Assembly: GCF_000321225.1 (NCBI RefSeq) | Contig: NW_004451517.1 | Span: forward strand, 496,001-560,000 | DNA: 64,000 bases | DNA from: Odobenus rosmarus divergens | Lineage: Eukaryota; Chordata; Mammalia; Carnivora; Odobenidae | Reading direction: 5' to 3' | Shown here: piece by piece, positions 1 to 12,100 of the stretch | How the letters are laid out: each line of letters begins with the position of its first letter | How positions within the stretch are numbered: the first letter of the stretch is position 1 | Notes under the pieces: generated by a model | Database searches by the model: none | What the model saw: the letters and a program-made list of their open reading frames with translations, nothing else | What the model was told of the DNA's origin: nothing | Translations under genes and position numbers: made by a program

Positions 1-1800
1 GCTAGCTGACTCCACAGCACATGCAAAGGGCCAGTGGCGGGCTGTGACTAGTGTGTCCAGCCAATAGGGAGGAGGCTAGTCTGGGCCTCACAGTCCACAG
101 TGATAAGCATTGGCTTTTCCTTCCAGGACCACGGGGAGCCACAGAGGGCTCTGAACTGGGAGATGTGGTCTCACTTATGCTGAACAGGACCCCTCTGGCT
201 GCACGTGGAGCACGGTCTGTAGGAAGACAAGGACAGAAGCAGTGAAGGACCATGGTAAAGGTGCAGAAAAGAGGGGGTGGTGCCTGGGTTGGGGGGCAGC
301 TTCCGGACTGGCTTCACTGGCAGAAACTTCTGGACCTGGCAAGTTAGATGTGAAGGTGAGGGAGAGAGAGGAGTTGAGACCAACTGGAATCTCTGGCTCA
401 GCCAGAGAGGGAGGTGATGCCTGGGGGAGGTGACGGAAGGAGCCGGGGACAGACTGCATGTTATGGGGCCCAGCTCTGCTCTGCGGGGTCAGGAGACGAT
501 AAGCCTGGTGCCTGGAGTGCACCTGGCCCTAAGTACAGCAAACCCACGACCTCCAAGCCTTTGCTCACCAGGGGCGTCCATTCCATTCCCCCTAGATCCT
601 CAGGAGCCCCTCCATCCTGTGCAGCCAAGCTGGGGCGTCCACCACTCCCCCTCGCCCCCACCAGGTTCAGGGGCCTCCCCACTGACAGCATCAATCAGAC
701 CACACTGTGCTAAGCTTTCTGGGTCGTCTGTGCACCACTATCCCTCCCCAGACTGCACGCCACAGCAGGACCGTCCCTGGGTCCCGCAGCTTCCCCAGCT
801 CCAGTTCCTTCACTTCCCTAAACTCATGTCCTGCCACTTTCTCCTCGCTACCCCTTCTCCAGCTGTGCACACTGGCCTCCTTGCTCCATGCACCTACCCC
901 AGGGCCTTTGCACTTGCTGCCATCTGCCTAGGAACTGTCATTCTCCATCACCCTGTGACACCTGCTTCATAGTGCCAGTCAGTATCTGAAATGACCCCTT
1001 ATGCACGTTGTTAGGTATCCCCAACTACATTATAAACCCCAATGGGTAGCATCATGTCTGTTTTGTGACTCTCCCCCAGTGCTTTGCTTCTATTACCAGG
1101 CACATGTGTCTTTGAATGAAGGAATGACTGAATTAATCTCCTCTCCGGCGTTAACACCTCTTCTGTGAGGCCCCCATGATTTCTCCAGCATGGAGTTGTG
1201 GCTCCAGCAGAGTTCTGTGAAATGCCAGGACTACCCCTGGGCTGGGCCCCTTCAGCCCCAGACTGAGACTTCCCTTCTTGTGACCTTGCACCCTGCCTAC
1301 CAGCACCCAGAGGGTAGCTGGCTCAGACACTGGTGTTGTCCCTTCAGCAGCCATCACTCAGGTTCTTCTAGAGGCACCCTCCCTTCTCTTGGGGAATTGC
1401 CCCCCATTCTATGGGATTTTGGGCAGCCACCAATCACACCACCATGCCCACCTCTGCCCCCCGTTCCCAGGACGCTGCTGGGAGCATGTCACCCACGCTG
1501 AGCCCGTCAGCCCTCCCCTGGACTTGAAGTGAGCTGCAGGGGAACAGGCACCTAGGGGGCCGGGGAGTGCCCATTCCTTCCCTGCTTCAGTGGGAAGGTG
1601 GGTGGTGATGGGGGACTGCGTCTGTCCCATCACTCCGGATGCAGGGTGCAGGGTAGGGGCTCAAGGAACAGTCGATTAAAACCCCTGGCTCCCAAGCTGT
1701 GACACCAGGTATGATCATGACCTGAGCGACTGGCCCATGATGATTGTGGTGGGGGTGGGGGCACTGTCGAAGGCCCCCTCTTTGAGAGAAAAATCACAGA
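1..1800. other. Region downstream of RBM38
   Basis: No gene recognised. It contains an L2 3'-end fragment at about 780-1130 and otherwise unassigned moderately GC-rich sequence. Confidence 0.6.
780..1130 (+). repeat. L2 LINE 3'-end fragment
   Basis: Contains the L2-type phrase CAGGGCCTTTGCACTTGCTG and ends in a degenerate GAATGAAGGAATGA, as the L2 3' end does. Diverged, boundaries approximate. Confidence 0.6.
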
Positions 1801-1814
1801 CCAACTTTTTCTTT

Positions 1815-3175
1815 AAAGAAAACAAGTTTTATTTTTATAATCAGAACGTTCTAATAAAAATATTATTATAATATTAGCTACCTTTATTTTCTGGGCCTTG
1901 GCTCTGTACCAGGCGTGCCGCGAAGTGCTTGCCCACGTCGGTCAGCCCCCTGAGGCCTCCCACTTCCCTGAGGTAGGTCCGAAGGAATACCCCCAGTGCC
2001 CCCCAACTCTGCGGCCCGCCCTCCCCAAATCCCTCTGCCTGTCTCCTCTGCCAGGCTGCCCCTCAGCTCACTCCCCTCCTCCTCTGAGCCGGGGGCCGCC
2101 GCACAGCCCAGGTACCCCCCGCCCTGTTGGAACATCTCGCCTCCACCCTGGACTGAGCGAGCCCCCAAGGGAGGTGGGACATGTCTCAGGCTCCATCCCA
2201 CCGCCCAGGCTGGTATACAGCAGGTAACACCACGAGGGAGGGCGGGCGGGCGTGGCTGTGTGGTTCTGCACTCGGAGGCCCCCCGCCACTGGCTGGGACA
2301 CTGCGCTGCGGCCCTTGGCCAGCATCACCTTGGGCCCCACTCCCTGCCGCCCTGTGCGGACAAGGCCGGGGGACAAGCTCTGAGACAACTTGCTGTTGCC
2401 TAGCGAGACAGGCCTGGAGACGTCCGCCCTCCGAGGGGCGCTTTATCACACGGAAATACTGTCACTGTGTCCTCAGGCGGAGCCGTCGACCAAAGCAAGT
2501 CTCTCAAAGTCAAAAATAGGTTCTGGATTCTTGGTGGTGGGAGTTCCGGTTGAAAAAATAGACTGACATTCTGAAATCATCTTAGTAGCAAAACAATGAC
2601 GGTAAGAAAAGAGCTGCAGCTTTAACAGAAAGGGACGTCGCCAGGGGCCCTGCTGCGCCCGGGAGCCCCGGGAGCGGGGCGGGGGGGCGGGCTGTGGTCT
2701 ATAAGATGCGAATTCCGGAGGCAGGTGTCCCCGCCCAGCGGCGCGCACGGCCCCGCGGGCGCCCCTGCAGCACACAGCCCGCCCCTGCCGCGCTCGCGGG
2801 CAGCGCTGGACTAAGGCATCTCTAGCAGGACAAAGTGTCTGCAGAGCCCGACGAGCGGCCAGTCTGTGGAGGGCAGCGAGGGCCCCGGCCGGGTGCTGGG
2901 GTGCGGGAGGTGCAGGGGGAAGGGTGGCGGTGCGCGAGGTCTGGGTTGCTTCTTCGAAGAGCGTTCCGTCAGTCTTTTTCCCCAAAGTCCCCCCTCGAGG
3001 CGTGGCAGGGCCTGGATTTAAAGAGAAGTGGTCTCCAGTCCATCCGGGGTCAGGCAGGGGTTCCTGCGGGCTCTCCCGAGGCACATGTGCGGGTGTGCAC
3101 CCCGAAGCGCGGCCAGCCGCTCGCCCGGCATGGGGGTGCCGGGGCCGCGGGCCCAGGGCCCAGGATGGGGCGCCC
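1815..3175 (-). other. RBM38: RBM38 3'UTR
   Basis: GC-rich proximal part (2640-3175) becoming AT-rich at the end. Two AATAAA signals on the minus strand lie at 1888-1883 and 1833-1828, so cleavage is inferred near 1860-1870 and 1805-1820. The UTR is about 1.3-1.36 kb. A 295-codon open frame on the minus strand at 2473-3360 overlaps it in another frame and is regarded as chance in GC-rich DNA. Confidence 0.7.
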
Positions 3176-6100
3176 TCACTGCATCCTGTCGGGCTGCAGC
3201 TGCGGAGGCTGGTACTGCACGAAGGCGGCGCCCGCGGGGGCTGCGGCCGACAGCGCCTGAGGCATGGCAGCCGGGTAGCCGTAGCCCACGAAGCTGGCGG
3301 CCGTGGCGGGCGAGGCGGCGTATGGGTACTGGTCAAAGGTGGCCGGCGGGTACTGGGCATAGGCCGGGCTGGCTGGCGTGTACTCGATGTAGGGCGAGGA
3401 CAGCGACGGGACGGGGGCAGCCGGGATCACCACACTGGGCTGGACGATGGCTTGCGGATAGATGTAGTGGGGGGTCAGCCTGCGGGGCCAAACACAGAGG
3501 GTCAGGGCGAGGCGGCAGAGCTGGGGAAGGCTGTGGGTATGGCCACGACCCACCTTCCTTGAACACACCAGATGTGCTCCTACCCCAGGGCCTTTGCACT
3601 GGCCCTCCCCACTGCCTGCAACGCACTGTCCCCCACTATCCACAGAGCTCCCCCTTCTCAGCAAGCCCTTCCCAGGGACCCCCAGCCCAACCCTACACTC
3701 CACACTCCTGCCATCCCCCATAGGGCCAGCTATGATTGGGGGGCGGGGCAGGCTTAAAAATGATTTACAATTTTCAGACGGTGACAGCAGAGCACCAAAT
3801 CCAACATGGGCCTTCCGAGCACAGGTCCCCGTGTGACTGCCCAGGTCACACCCCATCCCTCCACTTGCCTGTTCATCTTCCCCACATCTGCCACCTGCCA
3901 AGTGACATCCTGCACGATCTACGGCTCTCCCCCGCCTTTCTCCCCTGCTCTGTCACTGACGGCCCGGAGCCCGGGCCGGAGCAGCTCAGCGAACACGTGC
4001 TGAGTGAGAACTACGTGAGCGATGCACTAAGGACATCGATGAAGACAAAGAGGAGGACAAGCAGAGGCTCTGGGCGCAAGGCCACCAGCCACCTCCAGTA
4101 CCCACAGCGCCGGGTCTAAAACGCCCTCCACACGGTGACTGGTTGGGCCTGCCCTCAGGCTGCCCTACACAGCATCACCTTGTTTTACAACAGAGAACAG
4201 AGCTCAGGGGACCAGTGGCTTGCCCAAGGCCCCGCAGCAATATGGTGAGGGGACCCTCTGAACCCACGCGTCTGTCCCATGCTGCAGGCTAATGTGCATG
4301 CCAGCCTGCCAGGCAGGGACGGGGTCCCCTGTGTCGCAGATGGGGAAATGGAGGCTCAGGAAGGCAGGATCGGTGTGGGCCTGCTCTGCCAACCAGCCGC
4401 TGGGTGGCCCCGGGCAAGTGGCCGGGCCTCTCTGGTGGGCCTCCGGCCTGTCTGTTGTGTCAGGAGCACGGCCGCCTCACTGGGGCAGACGGCGTGGCCC
4501 TCGGCCTCTCCCCACACCAGCACGAGGAACCGAGGACAGGGCCACACCTGGGGGCAACGAGGAACCCCAACTTCTCCGGGCCCGTCAGTTGACCCCGGGG
4601 CCCCTGCCCTGCCCCTGCTCCAAAGAGAAGCTGTTTTGAAAGAACCCCCCCACCCCAACTCAGCAGGGGCAGAAACAGCGCCGTCTCGGGGGCACGTGGG
4701 CAGGACGCACACTTCCTCCCCAGGTGGGCCCCCTCAGCATCCACGAGGAGCCTTCCCCCGCACAAGGACAGATGTGCTGAGCGGACCCCAGCAGCAGCAC
4801 CTACGGGACCGCTGACAAACCAGAGGAGCCCGAGCGTCACCTGCAGGGGACGAGGCAGTAGCCAATGTCCCTGCAGAGCAAGCCGCATGCGGCACCGCAA
4901 CACCAGGGACCTAGGCTCAGGTCCCCGCCTCTGCCCTCCCTGCCGTCGGGAAGCGAGACACAAGCAGAACACAGGGGCCAATGACGCACAACCGTGACGT
5001 TCGTGCTCAGTGTGACACCGCTGACTCGACGACCAAACGTGTATTTGCAGCCATGCTAAGGACGGCTGAGGCTGCCTCGTGCAAAGGGCCCGAGAGGTGG
5101 CAGAGCATGTCGGGTACAGCGGATGCGCAGGAGACGTCCGAGGCCGCTGAGGCGCTGTGGCCCTTGCGGGGCGGGCGGCTTCACGTGCGTGACCAGGAGG
5201 GGCAGTGCTCACAAAGGCGTCGAAGCAGAAGCCCCCCAAGCACAGAGCGACCAACACGGTCCGTCCACGCCGCGACGAGCAACGGCGTCTGACACACGTG
5301 CACGAACCCTGAGCATGTGCGGACCGGAGCAGCCAGGCACACACGGCAGCGTCCCGCCGACAGGCAAGGCGCACACGGGCAACCCCAGGCGGAAAGCAGT
5401 TAAACTGCCAGGGGCTTCGCAAGGGGGCCGGGATGGGGAGCGAGGGCCGACGGGGCTCCGGAGCTAGACGGTGCTAGCGTCCGCACACGTCTGTGAGTGC
5501 CCTTCATGCCTGAAGATGGTGGCTGTTCGGGGACCTGTCCTTACCAGCACCGTGCAGATACGAGAAGGACAAATCCTGCAGGAGGGGGAGCCACCGGCGA
5601 GGGCAGCGAGCTGGCTGGGCCTGGTGTGGACAGGGCTGGGACAAGGACCGGCCGGGGCGGGGTGTGCTGGGGATCTGGAGAGGGAGCGGGAGGTCCGGGA
5701 CACACCTGCCCCTGCCTGAGGGGTCACCGGCTCCGACCACGGCACCCTCATGGCTGCCGTTTGCCCTCCTAGGCAGCAGCACCCCGGCAGTCACCGCGGC
5801 AACACACCCCTGCTGGCGACAGGCTGTGCCCCCCGACGCCCCACCTTCTACACTGCACGCCAGGAGGCCTGGGCAGCTTCCACAGGATCCCCGCGCTCGG
5901 GGCCACAGCGCCCATCGCCCACGCCCCGGGAGCCTCTGCCGGCCACCTCCTTCCTCCCCCACGTGAACAAAAGCCTTGACCAGAGCCAGGCCTGGGTTCG
6001 AATCCTGCTCGGCATCCAGCAGCCTTCTCCCGTGTCTGCTCGGGACCGGGATACGGCGGTGAGCAGATCGCACTGCCCTGGCCCCCAGAGCTTGGATTCC

Positions 6101-9100
6101 AGGATGCGGACAGACACACAAACAATCCAACCCATGAACTAGAAGTGGAACTGCAGGGAGTGGTCAGGGAAGGCCTCCTGGAGGGAGCAACTGCACTAAG
6201 CCCGGAAAACAAAACAGAGCTAGCTGTGGGGAACAGCATTCCAGGCAAGGGGAACAGCAACAAAAGGGCAAGTGTGTGTGCTGGAACAGCAGGACAAGGG
6301 CACCAGGCTGTCCACTCTGAGACCAGATCCCAGACCCTCGGCCCTCCATGCCCCTGTCCCACCCCAGCTGCACACATCCGATGGGTGGAGTCCAGGGATG
6401 GCCTCCAATGCTCAAGGCCATCCCCCCTTCTTGGGCCCGTACCCGCCACTGCGTCCCCTGGAGCCCTCATCCCAGGGGGCGGCCTCCTGACCCCACCTGA
6501 GGTTGGCCCTGTTCTCTCATCTGCTCTGCATCTCAACTGTGCAGAGGGCTCTGCCCCAAGACCTAGCCCTAGAACATGCCGGGTGCACAGTGCTGCTGGA
6601 ACAGCCCATCGAAAACAGTCTCCCCACTGAGAAAGACAAGGGGCTCCAGCAGTAGGGACACCGCTCAGGAAAGGAGCAAATTGGAGACACGAGGAAGCGT
6701 GTGTTGATGCAGCCCCACCAGGACGTCCCTGGCCCCATGAGCGTCCCCACCCGGCTCCGGGAGCCTCAGGAACATTCCTGAGTTAGAGGCAATGGAAGCG
6801 TGAAGCCCAGAACTTCTCCAAACATGGGCAGGGATGCCCCTGCCTGAGACAGCCCCCCCCCAAGCATTTGCTAAAAATGTGGATCCCCTGCAGACCGAGA
6901 AGTCAGATAGGGTCTGGGAATCTGCATTTGACAGGCCCCCAGGGATTCTGATACACACCCACACGCCGGACGCGCTGCCTAGACCCGGTCCTCATGCTGG
7001 TCACACAGCAGGACCCAGGGCTTTAAAAATGACAGGTCCAGCCAGCCTGAGGCAGTGGTCACATTTACCAGGTTCTACACTCTCCATTGCCAGGACGAGA
7101 CCTCTGTCCCGGCCACCACGGGGACACTCCAACTTGGTGTGAGTGAGTATTTCTTAGACTGGGGAGGAAGGGAGCCCCCGTTTCCTGACACGCCAGGATA
7201 CCGCATATCTGCATCTATTCACCTGCTTCCCTGGAGTGCTCAGCACTCTGCAACAAGGCTGAGATAACTTACAAAGCGTTTCAAAGCCACAAGAAGGGCT
7301 GTGTTACCCCATTTCCCAGAGAGAGACACTGAGGCTGAGAGAGGCCTGGATGATTTGCATCCTCACACAGCCAGGGAATGGCAAAGTGAAGTCGGCTTCC
7401 TTGTCCATACGCCGCCTGGGACCTGTGCCCACAAGGAGGGGCTGCTGGCTGGAGCCTACGACCCTGGGCTCACCTTGGGGGCCAGCCCGGGTCTCCAGGA
7501 GGCCACCCAGATGGCAGAGCAGCCCCCGTCCATGACCCAGCAGCCCCCAGTGATTCTGTTCCTGCCGAGGAGCTCAGTGTATCCAGAGACTGGACCCTCA
7601 ACAGGTGTGTGCACCCCAGCCTTGCATCCAAAGGAAAAGAAAGAATGGCAGGTGGTGCTGCACAGTGAGGCCGGGAGAGAGGACAGTGCTGGGTGAATTG
7701 AGGGGAAGGAGCCGCAAAGCTCCCCCCGCCCCCACAGGGGATGGGCCCCACGTAGCCTCCCTCCCCTGTGTCAGCCCCTCAGCTCTGCCTCTGAACTTAG
7801 AGGCCGGCCTCAGGGCCCACTGTGAGACCTGGGACCCTCCACCAGAATAGTGGATCTCAGCCCGGGCGACTCTGCCCCTCGAGGGACACCAGGCCATGCC
7901 TGGAACATTTCTGCTGCCACCCGGTGGGTGGAGTCCAGGGATGCCGCTAACACCCCACCAGGCACAGGACAGCCCAGCGCACAGAATCCTCTAGCATCAT
8001 GGCTCCCCCCACCTGGAGAGAGCCTGCCAGAGTGAACTACAAAGCCAAGGGCAGATACAAGGCTCTTCAGCGCTTTTGTGACCAGATGCCCTCGCCTGGG
8101 GCTGGGAAGGAGGCCAGGCAGGGATGGCGGGGCAGAGCCGGAGGGGTGAGCGCACGCATGTGCGAGCGGCATACACACACACACGGAACCCACTGGGCTC
8201 TCGGGTGAGAAAGAACGCCCAGCCAAACCACCTGTCTGAGGGCAGCCCCACGCCCTCCCCGGGCCTGCACATGGCAGCAGGGGGAGGTCCCGGCTGCCTG
8301 GCACTGGGGACAGGGTGGGTGTGCCCAGCAGGCTCCTCACTGCCCCACCTACTCCCCAGAAAGGTCAGGGCGCCATCAGCCTCCACGGGCCTGATCTTCA
8401 GGCCTCTGAAAAGGGCACAGGCCTCACAACACTCTGTGCTGACGAAGGCTGGCCTGCCGGCCCTGCTCACCCTCCCTCTCCCGCAGCCCATGTCCGCCCC
8501 ACCCACCCGGCACTCCTCATTCCCACCCCCGATCCCCGAATTCTCTGTGTTCTCCACGCTACCCGCCCCCCATCTCTCCAGGTCAAGCTTCCATCCACCA
8601 TAACACAACATCGCAGCAGGACTGCAGTCCCCAACTCTGCCCCAATGTGGTGGCCAGAGGCTCATCTTAAAAACATCCAAGAGACCAGGTCACCCCCAGG
8701 ACCAGACCCCTCCTGTGGCCTCCACGCTACGCAGAACCAAACTGCTCCCCCTATGGTTCCCACACAACCAGGCCTCAACTTCCCCTAACTTATCTCCAGT
8801 CCCTGTCTCCACTCCTACCAGACTCAATAGGCTCCTCTACACCACAGGACCTTTGCACCTGCTATTCCCTCTGCTTGCAGGCTTCTTCCCACAGCTCAAA
8901 CCTCACCTCCTCGGATACCTTCCCTGACCAACCCCTTAGGCCAACACCAGCACACCCCACCCACCACCAGCTTTATTTCCTTCTCACGACCTGAAACCTT
9001 CTGGTCATTTACTTTCTGTTCTGCTGTTTTCTCTACGAAAACAAAACCTAAGCCCTACGAGCGAAAGCACTTGGCGCTGAATGCTGGGTCCCAAGCACCT

Positions 9101-12100
9101 AGCACATCATCTGTCAAGGGCTGAGGACCCCAGGCAGGCCCCAGGATTGCTGGCACCCAGGTGGCAAAGCAGCCTCCCCCAGGATTGCCAATGGTTTTCT
9201 GGGTCAGAAGTTGAAGCCCCTTCGAAGGCACTAGAAGCAGCCCAGCCTGGAACAGCTCTGCTCAGCAAGTCACAGCTGGGGGGATCCTGGGGAGGCAGAA
9301 CCTCCCGGCTCAATTCAAGGCTGGCTTTGGCGCTTGCTAGGTGCCTCGCAGCCTCAGCACAGCCTCTGTGGGGGTGGGACCAATCCCTGGGCCTGCCATG
9401 AGGATTTAATGCTCTGTGCGCCCCGGAGGGCTTGGCAGCACCAGAGACGCCCCTGGACTTGAGGGAGGGCAAGGAATAGCCCCCCAGGCCAGCCAAGGCG
9501 CACGGAAGGTCCTCTCTGTCTCCCAGCCGCCCAGCTGCCCAGGCCCAGCCCCAGGAGGGAGAACTGTACCAGCCAGCAGGACAGTCAGGCTCAGGGTCAG
9601 AACCTAAAGGTCGGGTGACCCCAATGCCCATCAGGGCTGCTCCTGCCAGGCACCACCATCACCTGCGGGACTTGGGTCTCGCAGCCTCAATACAGTCCAC
9701 TGGGGAGCCGAGATGTTGGCCAGGACCCAAGGCAATGCAGCACTAACAGCACCCCTGCTAACTCGGCCCCATGGAAGCCCAGGGGTCCAGATGTGAGAAC
9801 CCTGAGTTTGGATCCCAGCCTCTGGCCTGTTTCCCCCTCTGTAAGCTAAGGGTGCCACTGAGCCCGACAGAATGCCCCCTGGGTCCCCAGAGGCCCCTTA
9901 AGAAGGCAGAGGTCTTGGGGCTCCGAGCAGCAGTGTCTGAGAGCTCCCAGGTAGACGGGGTGCCGACAACAGCCAAGGGCAGCCAGCACCCCGGGGCCAG
10001 ACGACTGCTCTCTCCACACACTCAGAGCAAAACTCAGCAAGAAGAAATCGAAGCAGCCCTGACCGATTCCATTTCCGAATGCAAAGCCACCCCCAAAAAT
10101 AAAAAAGGCAAATGAGCCCGTTTCACTTTTTCTGCCCCCTGGAGGTTTCTGCCCGCCATGCCGGACCCGCAGGCAGCCGCTGGGGGCGCCAGGCTCCAGG
10201 CGCAGGGAGGGGCCTCGAGCAGGGCGGCGCCCGCACCAGCAGGAAAGAGGCCCCGTGCCCGGGAATCCCCGCAGGGGCATGTGGAGGCTCCTGGGGGCCA
10301 ACAGCCAGCAGGCAAGTGTGGGGGCAGCCGGCACAAGGCAAGTAAGACGTGCCGCCGTGGGACAGCGCCAGGCCCCGGCACAGCATCTCCACCCCAACGT
10401 GTCCGAACCTGAATGCCTACTGTTCCCCCAAACCTTCCCCAACGCCAATCCAACACTCCTTTGCTCAGCCCAAAGCTCTGGAATCTTCCTGGGCTCCTCT
10501 TTCACACATTCTTGAAAATGCATCCAGAATCCCACAGCTGCTCACCCTGGCGGCGGAGCCAGCAGCGACCATGGCCTTGCACGTGGACTGCCACAGGGGC
10601 CCCGGGGCCTCCCCCCTGGCCTCGGCAGCGCAGGCCTGCCCGGCAGCCCGAGGGATGCTCTCAAGACACAAGGGACCCAGCCCCCATCTGCTCAGGGCCC
10701 ACCTCTGTCCCGCATAACTCAGAATAAAATCTAAATGCGCCCCTGGGCCCCCAGCTCCCCTCCTGCTGCTCAGGCTGGTGCCCCAGCCCAGCCGCTCTCC
10801 CCGTCTCAGCGCCTCCTGCCACCCGGGCTCCCTGCACGCACCCGCCTGCTCCAGGCTCCTCTGCATCCCTAACCGGGCATGGCTCCCCCCTCGTCCCCAC
10901 GGCATCCTCGGCCTGCTGCAAAGCAAGCAAAAACATCTGCTGACCAAACTAGATGAGTGAATGCCCGGCCGCCTCCTCCCACCCACGTGGGAGGGGTCGG
11001 GAACATGAAGGCAGATGTCCCCCCACGACCCTGCAGAGCCCCCATCCTATCCACACAGAAGGCGGGGAAGCTGAGGCTCTAAGAGGAAAAGTCACGGCCA
11101 CAAGGCAGCACAACACAGGAATCGTGTAAAGGGCCTCCAGCCTCCCCAGCCAGCCCATGTTCCCGCAGCAGGAAGCCCGGGAACCCCTCCCCTGCCCCTC
11201 CCCCCCGCCCCAGGGCACCCACGCGGTGCTTCGGACACCGGAGAGCCTCTGTCTGTGCCCCGGCTGGCCGCTGTGCCTTGGCCCGAAGCTTCTGGACGGG
11301 GCTCTCCAGGCCTCAGCAGAAGGCCCTTCCTGCCAGGGCAGTGGGCCGGAGCGAGGAGCTCATCCTCCAAAGGAACCCCAGAGCCACCCGGGGGCTGGTT
11401 TCTGTTACAGCCACCGCGGACAAACAACAGGTGTGCACGGGCGGCCCACGGGGGAGGGCCACGCGCCGGCCCACGCCTCGCTCCAGTGGGTGCCAAACAG
11501 GAAGCCATGGTGTGCGGAGCAGGGCCACCCCAGGCACCCTGAAAGTAAAAACAAGCCAGGTGACGCCACAGCAGGCACCAGCTTCCTCCCAGCCCCCAGG
11601 GCCTCCGGTTCTGACCTCACTTCCTGCTGCGCCCCTCAAGATGCTGACCCTCCCCCCTTCCAACCCCCCTGCAGGGCTCTGCCATTCACCCCCGAGCCCC
11701 GGGCCTTTATTTAGTTTGGATTATGAAATAATGGTAGAACCCCAAGAAGTTACAGGGAGATCCTGTGTGCCCTCCTCCAGTGTCCCCCCGGTGGTGACGT
11801 CTACACCACCCAGCGCGTTACCAAAACCAGGAGCCTGATGCCAGCTCGTGGCTCTTAGCCAGGCTGGAGGCCCTGGTCAGATGTCGGCATTTCTTGGCGT
11901 GTCCTTCTAGGACACTCTATCACCAGCACAGAGGGCCCGCCCACCATGACAAGCACCACGCAGAACCGTTCCCCACGAGGAAGTCCCCCTGGCTGGCCGC
12001 CCCGTCACTCCGCCCAACACCACCTCGGGACCTTCACGTGCACAGAAGAGTTTTTAATGGTCTGGCTTCCTCACTGGAAAGCGAGCACCCTGAGATGGGG

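Noticed and set aside
2176..2185. p53 half-site-like GGACATGTCT in the RBM38 3'UTR
   Set aside because: A single half-site without an adjacent second half is expected by chance and lies far from the promoter.
2473..3360. 295-codon open frame on the minus strand overlapping the RBM38 last exon
   Set aside because: It runs in a different frame across the RBM38 coding exon and 3'UTR. Its composition (Pro, Arg, Ser, Ala) is that of GC-rich out-of-frame sequence and no domain is visible.
4460..5422. 320-codon open frame on the minus strand in RBM38 intron 3
   Set aside because: CpG-rich sequence rarely has stop codons. The translation shows no recognisable domain, and no splice structure or polyA signal supports a gene.
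5504..6536. Overlapping long open frames on the minus strand in RBM38 intron 3
   Set aside because: Several frames are open at once over the same GC-rich repeat-containing DNA, which is typical of noncoding sequence.
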